Source: an uncultured Candidatus Melainabacteria bacterium
Lineage (GTDB): Bacteria > Cyanobacteriota > Vampirovibrionia > Gastranaerophilales > Gastranaerophilaceae
DNA: 64,000 nt
Direction of reading: 5' to 3'
Assembly: GCA_934777245.1 (NCBI GenBank)
Contig: CAKVND010000002.1
Span: 8,499-72,498 of the forward strand
Part shown: positions 28,376 through 37,142 of the stretch, in pieces
Layout: each line of letters opens with the position of its first letter
Position numbering within the stretch: position 1 is the first letter of the stretch
Position numbers and translations under genes: made by a program
The notes under the pieces: generated by a model
Database searches by the model: none
Seen by the model: the letters and a program-made list of their open reading frames with translations, nothing else
What the model was told of the DNA's origin: nothing

Positions 28376-28404
28376 ATAATAGCAATAAAGTTAATGGTTG
28401 ACAA
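28376..28404 (-). promoter_or_regulatory. Sigma-70-type promoter of the TamB/AsmA-like gene
   Basis: On the minus strand TTGTCA-N17-TATTAT. The -10 ends 12 nt before the ATG, giving a 5' leader of only about 6 nt and no room for a ribosome site. Confidence 0.65.
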
Positions 28405-28441
28405 CACTCCAGATGATTTAGCTTAGCAAAACATTAGCATT

Positions 28442-29797
28442 CTAAAAATTTCTTGGCATAACGCCCTTTCGCCAGTTTGATTCAATTTGTTCCAAAGAAA
28501 TTCCCTTTGTTTCAGGCACAAAGAAATAAACAAAAATTATACACAACAATGAAACAAATCCAAACATCCAAAATGTCCAAGCTCCGCCAATTCTATGTAA
28601 CAGAATAGGGAAGCTTCCGACAACAAAGAAATTAAACGCGAAGTTTGAAACTGTACAAATACTCATTGCAACACCTCTTATTTTTAGAGGGAAAACTTCT
28701 GATACCAATATCCAACCTATTGGACCAAGGCTCATTGCAAAACAGATTATATAAGTTACCAAACTGCCAACAGCAACCCATTTCAAACTTGAACCGAGAA
28801 CACCTGCAAACGCAAATGATGTTCCGAGTGCAAACAAACTTAGCATTACTCCGATTAAACCAAAATAAAGCAAAGGTTTTCTACCAAGTCTATCTGTAAA
28901 AAATACGGCTACGATTGTCATAACAAAATTAACAACGCCAATTCCAGTTGTTGCATAAATTGCAGTGAGATTGCTATCAAAACCTGCTGTTTTAAAGATT
29001 GTTGGTGCGTAATAAATTATTGTATTTATACCTGTACAAATTTGTGCAAACATAATTCCAACACCAACAACAAAAGGCATAATCATCCATTTTTTGAATT
29101 TGAAATTTTTATCTTGACCTTCAGAATTTAATGTTGTTTTGATATCTTGAATTTCTCTATCAGAATCAACATCCGGTTCGATTTTCTTGAATACAGCTTT
29201 TGCCTCATCATCTCTATTTTTGCTAACCAACCAACGAGGAGTGTCTGACATTAAGCACATTCCGACAAACAGTATTAATCCCGGTAGTACGCCTGCAAAA
29301 AGCATCCAGCGCCAATTATAAACAGCTTGAGCGAATGCTGCATTTATAAAATATGAAAATAAAATTCCGGAAGTTATCGCCCATTGATAAAGCGATACTA
29401 GCGTTCCACGCAAATTTTTAGGAGAAATTTCTGAAAGATAAAGTGGAACAACAAAATTAACAATACCAACTGCAAATCCGACAAAAATCCTTGAAATAAT
29501 CAGCACATAAACATTTGGAGCAAATGCGCACATTATTGAGCCGATTATAAAGATTACTGCGGTTGCCATAATAATCTTTTTACGCCCGAATATATCAGCA
29601 AGAACACCATTTGTCGCTGCTCCGATTACTGCACCAATAAGAACTGAGCTTACAAGAAATCCTTGCAATGTGTCAGGCAGAACCCATGTTTCATTAATAA
29701 AGAGAAGCGCACCGGAAATTACTCCTGTATCGTAACCTGATAAAAGTCCACCTAAAGACGCTACAATTGCCACAACATAAAGCCAAATGTATTTCAT
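28442..29797 (-). CDS. Sugar:proton symporter (MFS sugar-porter family)
   Basis: 451 aa, twelve hydrophobic segments. Sugar-porter signatures: SGYDTGVISGALLFI in TM1, DIFGRKK between TM2 and TM3, the RG/GR loop repeat FTDRLGRKPLLYFG in the second half, and PETKGISLEQIE after TM12. Closest in style to XylE/GalP/AraE. It imports a pentose or hexose with a proton; the substrate cannot be read. A GAGGT ribosome site precedes the ATG. The gene is separated from the upstream autotransporter by a strong terminator. Confidence 0.92.
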   Translation of the reverse strand: MKYIWLYVVAIVASLGGLLSGYDTGVISGALLFINETWVLPDTLQGFLVSSVLIGAVIGAATNGVLADIFGRKKIIMATAVIFIIGSIMCAFAPNVYVLIISRIFVGFAVGIVNFVVPLYLSEISPKNLRGTLVSLYQWAITSGILFSYFINAAFAQAVYNWRWMLFAGVLPGLILFVGMCLMSDTPRWLVSKNRDDEAKAVFKKIEPDVDSDREIQDIKTTLNSEGQDKNFKFKKWMIMPFVVGVGIMFAQICTGINTIIYYAPTIFKTAGFDSNLTAIYATTGIGVVNFVMTIVAVFFTDRLGRKPLLYFGLIGVMLSLFALGTSFAFAGVLGSSLKWVAVGSLVTYIICFAMSLGPIGWILVSEVFPLKIRGVAMSICTVSNFAFNFFVVGSFPILLHRIGGAWTFWMFGFVSLLCIIFVYFFVPETKGISLEQIESNWRKGVMPRNF

Positions 29798-29867
29798 GTA
29801 AATACCTCTATAATAAACACTCTACTTATATTATAGCAGATGTTTTTTATGTTTAAAGTCCCTAAAA

Positions 29868-29902
29868 AAAAAATAATGCACTCATTGAGCGCATTATTTT
29901 TC
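29868..29902 (-). terminator. Terminator of the autotransporter gene
   Basis: AATAATGC-a-CTC-att-GAG-c-GCATTATT forms a hairpin; on the minus strand it is followed by nine or ten T just after the autotransporter stop. Confidence 0.9.
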
Positions 29903-29917
29903 TATTAAATTATCTTT

Positions 29918-32900
29918 TTATTTACCCAACTTGAAATTTAAACCTAATTGGAATCCTACGCCGGTTCTACCAACATTTCTGAATACTGTTTGGAAATAAC
30001 CGGAGAATCTGTCAGTAAAACGTTTTGTAAAACCAAATCCATATTGGATATAACCTCTATCCATATATAAATGAGGAAGGCTTACATTTCCTGCTCTACC
30101 ATCAACGGCACCATTCAAGTTATACATATATTGTAAAGTTGCATAAATACTAAATGTTTCTTTTTCCCAAATTAAGTTCATGCCGGGTGCTAAATTAATA
30201 CCATTTAATATTCCTGACATCATACCCATTTGACCGAAATCCGAGTGCCAGTTTTGTTGACCGAAGAAATTATATGCAAGCATTAAATTAGGTTGCAATA
30301 CCCAATCTCTATGAAATCTCCAGTTGTAAGCACCTTTTGCTGAAGCACCTGCAAAATAGTTAAACGTGTTATCAGTGTGTCCTGCAATATCCATGCTGTT
30401 TTGGTAAACACCGCCATATACCAAACCGCCTAAAACAAAGTTATCTTTATACCAAGTTCCTAAGAAACCTGCTTGTCCGCCGTTTTGGTAAGCACCTGCG
30501 CCTGCAAAATATTGGTGTGCACCGTTATAGCCGATATACGCAGTCGGCATAAATTTCCAGCCGTGTTTAAGTTCTTTTAGCCCAAAATCAGCACCTATAA
30601 TTGTACCGTAAGCGTTGTTACCAACCCTTCCCAAACCTGCTTGATTCATTTGCAATGTTTCAAATGTACCGTACATTCTGTACCAAAGTCCGCCGTCCTT
30701 TTTAGAATACTGATATGGCGCGTACAAAGGATTAGCCGCAGCGTATCTGTTTGCCATTATACCATTATCAGACAGGTCATCATCCTTAAAGCTTGGAAGA
30801 AGCATTGAATGATTGAACAACATATCGTCAATTGCAAGTTGGTTCATATATTGAGATAAAGTCGTTACTTGACCTCTGTAAACCTGCGGATTAAATCTGG
30901 TTAAATTTAACTGATAATTACCATTCATTCCGCCATGATTATTTAATTGATACCAACCAATCGGAGTAAATACTTCCTTCTTAGTTGCAGTAAGTTTAAC
31001 GTTTGGCGAAATATTGTTATAAGCAAAAACATTATCAAGTTTGATATCTCTATCAATTGGCGCTTGCCAACCGAAAATATCACCTGCTAGAGTCCAATCT
31101 TCAATATTGATTGCACCGTTCCCATTAATATTTTCGCCGAAGAATTGGTCTGAGCCATGTTCGTATTCTGCATTACTTCTACCTAAAACATCAATTGTAA
31201 AATTAGCAGTCCCGTTATTAACATTGATGTTTTCGATATTATAATCAGCACCGTCGCTATTCATAACCCCAAATCTTGCGCCGTCTGCCATTGTTAAATT
31301 ATCTAAGAAATTCGCAGAATCAATTGTTCCGTTTGCTTCTGAAGCTACTAAAAATTGAGATGTACCGTCAATATTCAAATCTCCACCTGTCATTGCAGCT
31401 GAATCACCTAGCGCTAAAGTAGAGTTATTTAAAAGATTTAAAGAACCTCCTGATTGAGAATAATAAGCTTTATTTCCACCTTCTTGAGTAGATTTATCAC
31501 CCGTTACAAGATTATATCTATCAAAATTAAGCTTCCCACCTGTCAAAAGTTCTATATCACCTTTTACTGTATCGCCTTCATTCAAATTCAAAATTGAATT
31601 GCCTGATAAAATCAATTTACCCGCTTGAGCAATACCAACTTGTGCGTCGTTTGTTACATTTATTCCACCCAAAGTCAAATCAGTTTTGTCGCCTGCATTA
31701 TTTCCAACTAACAAAGTACCGATAAAATCTTTGTTGCTTCCTGCAACATCAATTCTATTCTGAGAAGAATTATTGTTACCTTCTGCGATAATTGTACCTT
31801 CGATTGCAGATGTTTGATTCGTAATATTTAATCTTGAACCGTTTTTAAGACCGATTGTACCTTGAGCGTTATCCAAACTTACAAAATCTAATTTTGACGC
31901 GTCTTTTGCGCTAATCACTTTTGTATTTTTAACAATTGCGCCAACGATTGAACCACCATTTTCAACAGAAATAGTGTCGGTATTAACAAGTACACTATTT
32001 GCTGCAAAATTCATAGCACCTTCGTTTAAAATTGAGGCATTGTTAGTTAGTGAAGTCGTGATATCTAATAGTGAATTGTTACCTTTATTTTTTAATATTA
32101 CATTGTTAATCATTTCACTAACGGTTAAATTGCCGGTATTAACAATTGCGCTTGAAGTTGAATTCGCATCGCCATTAGTAATAGTGCTTGCCTCAAAAGT
32201 TCCACTATTTGCGATTGTTCCTTTATTTGTAACTTTATTAGCATTGATAGTTCCCGCATTTGAGAAATTATCTGAATTAATAAATTCATCACCAACAGTA
32301 ATATTACCTTGCGATAAATTGCGAATTGTTTTTGTATTTGTTAATCTACCCGTAATATCAAGTTTGCCGGAATTTTCGACAAAATTTGTATTTTCTAAAT
32401 TCCCACTAACAATAATATTACTTGTGTTCTTAATAGTTCCTGAATTGCTTAAATCATTCACAAATACATCACTACTATTTGTAAAAGTACCGCTGTTAGT
32501 GAAATCCTTAGCAGAAATAGCAGAACCGATTGCACCCGCATTAGTAAAAGTACCATTATTGACGATTTTAGCGATAATGCTTCCGTTATTTTGAAAACCC
32601 GCGTTACCTGTAATTGTTAAGATATTTTGAGCAATGCTACCGGAATTTAAACCGCTTGCAATCATCAAATTACCGCCACCGTCAATTGTTGAATTTGTGT
32701 TGTTTGTAAGTTTGTTTACGAAAACATCACCTGTATTTGTGAAACTTCCGTTATTTGTAAAGTCTTTAGCAGAGTTTGCAGAGCCGATTATGCCAGCGTT
32801 TGTAAAATTACCGCTATTCTCGATTTCTGCACTAATTACTCCGCCTGTAGCATTTTCAAAACCTGTGTTGTTTGAAATAGTAAGTTTTGATTGAGTAATA

Positions 32901-34192
32901 TTTCCTGAATTTGTCCCATCAACTACTGTCAGATTTCCGGCATTGCCTGTAACTTCGCTCGTATTTGTAAATTTACCGCTTGAAATTATATTTTTGTTAT
33001 TTTCGATTTTAGATGAATTTTCTAAATCTTTTACAAAAACATCACCATTATTTGTAAAAGTACCATTGTTAGTAAAATCCTTGTTAGAAACAGCCGAACC
33101 GATTAAACCATTATTCGTAAATTTACCATTATTCTCGATTTCTGCACTAATTACTCCGCCTGTAGCATTTTCAAAACCTGTGTTATTTGAAATAGTAAGT
33201 TTTGATTGAGTAATATTTCCTGAATTTGTTCCATCAACTACTGTCAAATTTCCGGCATTACCTGTAATTTCGCTCGTATTTGTAAATTTACCGCTGGAAA
33301 TTATATTTTTGTTATTTTCGATTTTAGATGAATTCTCTAAATCTTTTACAAAAACATCACCATCATTTGTAAAAGTACCATTGTTAGTAAAATCCTTCAT
33401 CAAATTTTCGGAACCTATTGTATAAATATTAGAAAATATTCCATTATTTACGATTTCCGCAATAATACTTCCACTATTCGTAAAACCGGTATTACCATTA
33501 GAAATTGTTACTATTTCCTGAACTATATTACCCGTATTTGTCCCATCAGTTACTACTAAATTTCCGGTATTCCCACTTATAGCCCCTTTATTTGAAAATG
33601 TATTATTAGCAATTGCTGTACCATTATTTTCAAATGAACTTTTTATTTGAATATTTTTTTGCTTAATATTTCCAAAATTATCACCTTGTACAATTTCTAA
33701 GACTCCATCATCTCCTAAAATATTACCTTTATTTGTAAAATTATTTGTTACATATATTTTAGATGCATTTTGTAAATTAGCCCCATTAAGAATTTCTAAT
33801 TTTTTCACATTTACGTTTGAAGTACTTGAATTATTAAAAATTCCACCTGATAATTTCAAATTACCCCTGATTGTTCCATAATTTGTACCGCCATTTTTTA
33901 TTTCAAAAACTGAAGCATTAGTACCTGTGATTTTTGCGTCTTTACTATTGAGAATTTCATTAACCGTTAATATGCCATTGTTCGTAACTATATTTTCATT
34001 TGTTAAAATATTATCAATATAAAGTTCATCTTGAATAGAAAGTAAACCATCCGACGCTTTTACGTCTATCGCTTCTGTATAATTTCCACTGAGTTCTTCA
34101 TCATTTTCAATATCCAGACCATATACATAAGATGCCGACATAGAGGCAAGAATAGCCGCGGCACATAATAGTGTCTTAAAATTCCGTCTCAT
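29918..34192 (-). CDS. Autotransporter (type Va) with long repeat passenger
   Basis: 1424 aa. Residues 1-25 are a signal peptide. The passenger is a beta-helix built from 'GxFTNxG' units rich in Asn, Gly, Ser and Thr. Two almost identical 105-residue blocks (containing DVFVKDLENSSKIENNKNI) sit in tandem at about 33400-32770 and more diverged copies follow. The last about 270 residues (from GGLWYRMYGT) are the autotransporter beta-barrel, ending in aromatic LGLNFKLGK. Expected to be surface-displayed and possibly an adhesin. It diverges from a pair of exported proteins across an inverted repeat at 34220-34254. Confidence 0.92.
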   Translation of the reverse strand: MRRNFKTLLCAAAILASMSASYVYGLDIENDEELSGNYTEAIDVKASDGLLSIQDELYIDNILTNENIVTNNGILTVNEILNSKDAKITGTNASVFEIKNGGTNYGTIRGNLKLSGGIFNNSSTSNVNVKKLEILNGANLQNASKIYVTNNFTNKGNILGDDGVLEIVQGDNFGNIKQKNIQIKSSFENNGTAIANNTFSNKGAISGNTGNLVVTDGTNTGNIVQEIVTISNGNTGFTNSGSIIAEIVNNGIFSNIYTIGSENLMKDFTNNGTFTNDGDVFVKDLENSSKIENNKNIISSGKFTNTSEITGNAGNLTVVDGTNSGNITQSKLTISNNTGFENATGGVISAEIENNGKFTNNGLIGSAVSNKDFTNNGTFTNNGDVFVKDLENSSKIENNKNIISSGKFTNTSEVTGNAGNLTVVDGTNSGNITQSKLTISNNTGFENATGGVISAEIENSGNFTNAGIIGSANSAKDFTNNGSFTNTGDVFVNKLTNNTNSTIDGGGNLMIASGLNSGSIAQNILTITGNAGFQNNGSIIAKIVNNGTFTNAGAIGSAISAKDFTNSGTFTNSSDVFVNDLSNSGTIKNTSNIIVSGNLENTNFVENSGKLDITGRLTNTKTIRNLSQGNITVGDEFINSDNFSNAGTINANKVTNKGTIANSGTFEASTITNGDANSTSSAIVNTGNLTVSEMINNVILKNKGNNSLLDITTSLTNNASILNEGAMNFAANSVLVNTDTISVENGGSIVGAIVKNTKVISAKDASKLDFVSLDNAQGTIGLKNGSRLNITNQTSAIEGTIIAEGNNNSSQNRIDVAGSNKDFIGTLLVGNNAGDKTDLTLGGINVTNDAQVGIAQAGKLILSGNSILNLNEGDTVKGDIELLTGGKLNFDRYNLVTGDKSTQEGGNKAYYSQSGGSLNLLNNSTLALGDSAAMTGGDLNIDGTSQFLVASEANGTIDSANFLDNLTMADGARFGVMNSDGADYNIENINVNNGTANFTIDVLGRSNAEYEHGSDQFFGENINGNGAINIEDWTLAGDIFGWQAPIDRDIKLDNVFAYNNISPNVKLTATKKEVFTPIGWYQLNNHGGMNGNYQLNLTRFNPQVYRGQVTTLSQYMNQLAIDDMLFNHSMLLPSFKDDDLSDNGIMANRYAAANPLYAPYQYSKKDGGLWYRMYGTFETLQMNQAGLGRVGNNAYGTIIGADFGLKELKHGWKFMPTAYIGYNGAHQYFAGAGAYQNGGQAGFLGTWYKDNFVLGGLVYGGVYQNSMDIAGHTDNTFNYFAGASAKGAYNWRFHRDWVLQPNLMLAYNFFGQQNWHSDFGQMGMMSGILNGINLAPGMNLIWEKETFSIYATLQYMYNLNGAVDGRAGNVSLPHLYMDRGYIQYGFGFTKRFTDRFSGYFQTVFRNVGRTGVGFQLGLNFKLGK
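32765..33395. repeat. 315-bp in-frame tandem repeat in the autotransporter passenger
   Basis: Two adjacent copies of a 315-bp (105-codon) unit differ at only a few positions, for example the same string around 32883 recurs at 33198. Such near identity suggests recent expansion, and recombination here could change passenger length. Confidence 0.85.
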
Positions 34193-34219
34193 TATATTCC
34201 CTCAAAAATTTCTTAATTC

Positions 34220-34254
34220 CACAATAAATCGTAGCCAAAATACGATTTATTGTG
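34220..34254. promoter_or_regulatory. Perfect 14-bp inverted repeat between divergent envelope genes
   Basis: CACAATAAATCGTA (34220-34233) and its exact complement (34241-34254) with a 7-nt centre. It sits 28 nt upstream of the autotransporter start and about 76 nt upstream of the exported-protein start. It could be an operator or a leader hairpin of the autotransporter mRNA; there is no T-tract. Confidence 0.6.
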
Positions 34255-34294
34255 AATGTAATATGTTAAACTTTTTACTACTTTTATTATTCCA

Positions 34295-34324
34295 TTGACG
34301 CAACAGTTATTTTTAGAGTATAAA
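34295..34324 (+). promoter_or_regulatory. Promoter of the exported-protein pair, probably leaderless
   Basis: TTGACG (34295-34300), 18-nt spacer, TATAAA (34319-34324), then 6 nt to the ATG at 34331. No Shine-Dalgarno is present. Confidence 0.6.
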
Positions 34325-34330
34325 TATAGT

Positions 34331-35239
34331 ATGAAAAAGTTTTTGGGAGTGAGTTTAATACTAGCTTTAATTATGCCGTCTGTTGCGTTTTGCGCAGATG
34401 ACGGAGTTGTTACACTTGATAAAAACGGAATTGAAAAACCTTCAATTACAATTGATAAAGGCTCAAAACAACTTCAAGGCTCACTTTTAGTAACCGATTC
34501 GGAAGATTTAGCGCAAATGATTGAAGTACAAAAAGACCACGATATCAAGGATTTAGAAAAACTTTGGAAAGGTACTGTTGAAAATAATCAAGTCATAGAA
34601 TTTGCGCTAAAAAAGCTTGCGACTCCCGAATCACAACGTAGAATACACTCATCACTTATGGCAAAAACTCTTTCTGCGGTCGTAACCGGAGCTTCATTTG
34701 TACCTTCGCTTATGGGTGCAAACTATGGTATTCAAACTTCAGCTTTTTCAGCAGGACGTCTTGCACAAGGTTTGATTAACAGAAAAAATATTCCACAAGA
34801 AACTCCGCTTACAGACACAGAATTAATCGAGTTGGCGAGTATGATTGAAGATTTGCAAGATGCTTTGATAAGTTCCTATTATAACTATAAAAGCACATTA
34901 ACTCAGCTTAAAGATACGCGTTCAAAAATGATTTTGTACAGCCGTAACTATTCTAAAGCGTTAGATGGCGGAGATATTTTGGAAATCGCAATTTCGTCTT
35001 CATTATATGATTCTATGAGAATTCAGGAATTTAATCTCGAACAATCCGCTAAAAAATATCATATTCAATTACAAAGACTAGCAGGTAAAAAGATTGTTGA
35101 TAGCTTGGAATTGTACCAATATGATTTCAATTCTGTTTTATATAAAAATGGCGACACAAAGCAAGACGGCACTAAATCAGAAGGAGGTAAATCTGAAGGG
35201 GGTAAATCAGAAGGGGGGAAAAAGAATGGCAAAAAATAA
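34331..35239 (+). CDS. Exported helical protein, paralogue 1, with SEGGK-repeat tail
   Basis: 302 aa from the ATG at 34331. The signal peptide is residues 1-20 or so (core LGVSLILALIMPSVAFC, cut near AFCA-DD). The rest is mostly helical with a Gly/Ala hydrophobic stretch near 120-140, and a coiled-coil second half. The C-terminus has three SEGGK units then GKK. It clearly resembles the next protein (LWKG/LWQG region, YYNYKSTLTQL/YYDYMTARQL region, final LAGK/LVGN), so the two are tandem paralogues. Function unknown; TolC-like periplasmic helices are possible but not shown. The start of the next gene lies inside this tail. Confidence 0.8.
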   Translation: MKKFLGVSLILALIMPSVAFCADDGVVTLDKNGIEKPSITIDKGSKQLQGSLLVTDSEDLAQMIEVQKDHDIKDLEKLWKGTVENNQVIEFALKKLATPESQRRIHSSLMAKTLSAVVTGASFVPSLMGANYGIQTSAFSAGRLAQGLINRKNIPQETPLTDTELIELASMIEDLQDALISSYYNYKSTLTQLKDTRSKMILYSRNYSKALDGGDILEIAISSSLYDSMRIQEFNLEQSAKKYHIQLQRLAGKKIVDSLELYQYDFNSVLYKNGDTKQDGTKSEGGKSEGGKSEGGKKNGKK

Positions 35240-36122
35240 AATTCTAACCTCTTTGTTGTTGATTTCTATGCTAACGAGTTTTTGTCTGCCAACAATAGCA
35301 GAAGTTAAAATTGATGATTTAACGACTCCAAAGGATGCATTTTTTAGACTTGGAACTACAGATATTCCGGAAAACAAAATTGATGTTGACGGGAAAATTG
35401 ATATTAAAGCAAATATTGCCAAAGAAGATAAATTTTATAGCGAAGGACTTACTTATGCAGATTTAAGTATCAAAAAAATGGCACTTGAAGTTTCAAAATC
35501 AGTAGAAGTAGATTATAACGAAATGCTGGAAGATTTGTCTTTATTGTGGCAAGGCGCTGCGACAAAGAGTGATACAATTAAGTTTGCGATTTACAAGCTT
35601 TCTAATCCTGATAAAGATAAGCCGGATCAAAGCGCAGTTAAAAAAGTACTTACAACAATTGCCGGAATGTCTACGTTTTTGGGAGCCGGCATGGGAAATC
35701 CGGTTTTAGCAAGTGCAGCCTTGATTGGCGGTAACACACTGGGAATCATGTCTCAAGATACAAAGGCGCTTAATTATAAGTATTCACAAGTTAATGACGC
35801 GGATATGATTTTGTTGGTTAGAAAAGTTGACGAACTTCAACAAAAAATTGTTGATATGTATTATGACTATATGACAGCGCGTCAGCTATATGATATGACT
35901 ACTGAAATGGTGCAAATGCGTTATAAAAACTATCAAAATTCTCAAAAACTTTCAAAAGAAGTAATTTTAATTACAGATACATTTTATCGCGAAGCAATGG
36001 ATGAACAAATCAAAGCAAGAGGTAATTTCTTTGAAAAACGCTCTCGTTTGGAACAACTGGTTGGAAATGACGTATTTAGACAATTTGAATCTATTGTAGA
36101 TGAACGATATACGAAAAAATAA
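35226..36122 (+). CDS. Exported helical protein, paralogue 2
   Basis: 298 aa from the ATG at 35226, overlapping the previous gene by 14 nt. Signal peptide of about 26 residues (ILTSLLLISMLTSFCLPTIA). A region LLWQGAATKSDTIKFAIYKLS aligns with LEKLWKGTVENNQVIEFAL in paralogue 1, followed by a Gly/Ala hydrophobic stretch and a long helical part (MRYKNYQNSQKLSKEV). It lacks the SEGGK tail. Its ribosome site is the G6 run within the third SEGGK repeat of the upstream gene, so expression is coupled. A longer frame from 35094 exists but would lose the signal peptide. Confidence 0.82.
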   Translation: MAKNKILTSLLLISMLTSFCLPTIAEVKIDDLTTPKDAFFRLGTTDIPENKIDVDGKIDIKANIAKEDKFYSEGLTYADLSIKKMALEVSKSVEVDYNEMLEDLSLLWQGAATKSDTIKFAIYKLSNPDKDKPDQSAVKKVLTTIAGMSTFLGAGMGNPVLASAALIGGNTLGIMSQDTKALNYKYSQVNDADMILLVRKVDELQQKIVDMYYDYMTARQLYDMTTEMVQMRYKNYQNSQKLSKEVILITDTFYREAMDEQIKARGNFFEKRSRLEQLVGNDVFRQFESIVDERYTKK

Positions 36123-36174
36123 ACACTTAAAAATATCAACCTTTACAAAACTTAACAAACCAACACAAAAAAGG

Positions 36175-36238
36175 CAATTTTTCAAAACTTCTATACTTTA
36201 TATATATGTAAGAGATATTTAAATAGAGAGATAGAAAA
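36175..36238 (+). promoter_or_regulatory. Upstream module shared with the gene at 13709
   Basis: CAATTTTTC, CTATACTTTATATA and GTAAGAGATATTT match the order and spacing of the module upstream of the 621-aa unknown protein. TATACT may be the -10. Confidence 0.45.
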
Positions 36239-36484
36239 ATGACAGCAACATACGATGCAATTGAAAGAAATAAAAAACCGGCAGGCGCTTTAGAAATTCC
36301 TGAAGATTTCCATTTCTACTATTTAAATAAAAAAGACCGCCAAATGAGATTCAACAACGGCGGAGACCCTATTTACGCTATTTTCGACAAAATTGATGAA
36401 AGACCTCTTTCTAAAATCGCTAAAGATTTCGTTAGAGAATTGGCTGACGATTCTATCAGATTTATCTCTACTTTGATTAAATAA
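36239..36484 (+). CDS. Small protein of unknown function
   Basis: 81 aa, soluble, no signal peptide or membrane segment. Notable segments are LEIPEDFHFYYLNKKDRQM and a C-terminal helix (AKDFVRELADDSIRFIS). No family recognised. The reading frame is supported by AT-ending codon use like its neighbours, and by the upstream module conserved with the gene at 13709. Confidence 0.65.
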   Translation: MTATYDAIERNKKPAGALEIPEDFHFYYLNKKDRQMRFNNGGDPIYAIFDKIDERPLSKIAKDFVRELADDSIRFISTLIK

Positions 36485-36499
36485 TAAATACACCAAAAT

Positions 36500-36528
36500 T
36501 TGATAAAACAAACTTTTTTTCATATAAT
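36500..36528 (+). promoter_or_regulatory. Consensus promoter, leaderless, of the TPR gene at 36535
   Basis: TTGATA-N17-TATAAT, with the -10 ending 6 nt before the ATG. The expected transcription start coincides with the A of the ATG. Confidence 0.75.
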
Positions 36529-36534
36529 TTAAAT

Positions 36535-37101
36535 ATGAGAAAATTTATAATTTTAGCTTTTTTATTGTCGACATCAGTTTGTTTTGCTAATGAAGAATTA
36601 TCTAAACAAGCTACTGCTTTTTATAGCGACAATAATTATCAAAAAACAATGGATTTAATATTGCAAATTAGCGAAAACGATAGAACTGCGCAAGATTGGC
36701 TTTTATTAGGCAACGTTTTAGAAGATAAAGGCGAAAAAGATAACGCTAATTTTATGTACCAAAAAGCGATATTGGTAAACCACAAATTCTATAAAGCTTA
36801 TTTTAATCTTGCAAACAATTTTGCAGAAAATAACAAATACAATATGGCCATTGCAAATTACAAAAAGGCTGCATCATACAATAAAGAAAATCCTTATATT
36901 TTTTACAATATGGCTTGTACATACATAAAAATTGGTGATTTAAAAAAAGCTAAATCAAATCTTAACAAAGCAATTATGTTAAAATCTGATATTCCGGAAT
37001 TTCACTACAATCTAGCATATGTTTACAAACAACTGGGCAAAGAAAAACTTGCTCAAACATATTTAAATAATTATAATAAATTAACAGGTGCCCAAAGTTA
37101 A
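36535..37101 (+). CDS. Exported TPR-repeat protein
   Basis: 188 aa. Signal peptide residues 1-18 (FIILAFLLSTSVCFA). Then about four TPR units (GDNKNNANFMYQKAILVNHKFYKAY-like; NMAIANYKKAASYN; DLKKAKSNLNKAI). Probably periplasmic. No ribosome-binding site: a consensus promoter lies immediately upstream. Confidence 0.82.
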   Translation: MRKFIILAFLLSTSVCFANEELSKQATAFYSDNNYQKTMDLILQISENDRTAQDWLLLGNVLEDKGEKDNANFMYQKAILVNHKFYKAYFNLANNFAENNKYNMAIANYKKAASYNKENPYIFYNMACTYIKIGDLKKAKSNLNKAIMLKSDIPEFHYNLAYVYKQLGKEKLAQTYLNNYNKLTGAQS

Positions 37102-37142
37102 TCATTTTTCACTTTTAACATAGATTAAAAGCAATCACAAAC

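Noticed and set aside
31974..32594. A 206-codon open frame on the plus strand inside the autotransporter
   Set aside because: It is the antisense shadow of the repeat passenger (hydrophobic because Asn/Thr codons reverse to Val/Ile/Leu types); no ribosome site, and the minus-strand gene is clear.
32765..33600. Regular repeats that could look like a CRISPR array
   Set aside because: The units are in-frame 315-bp coding repeats of an autotransporter, without short repeats and unique spacers.
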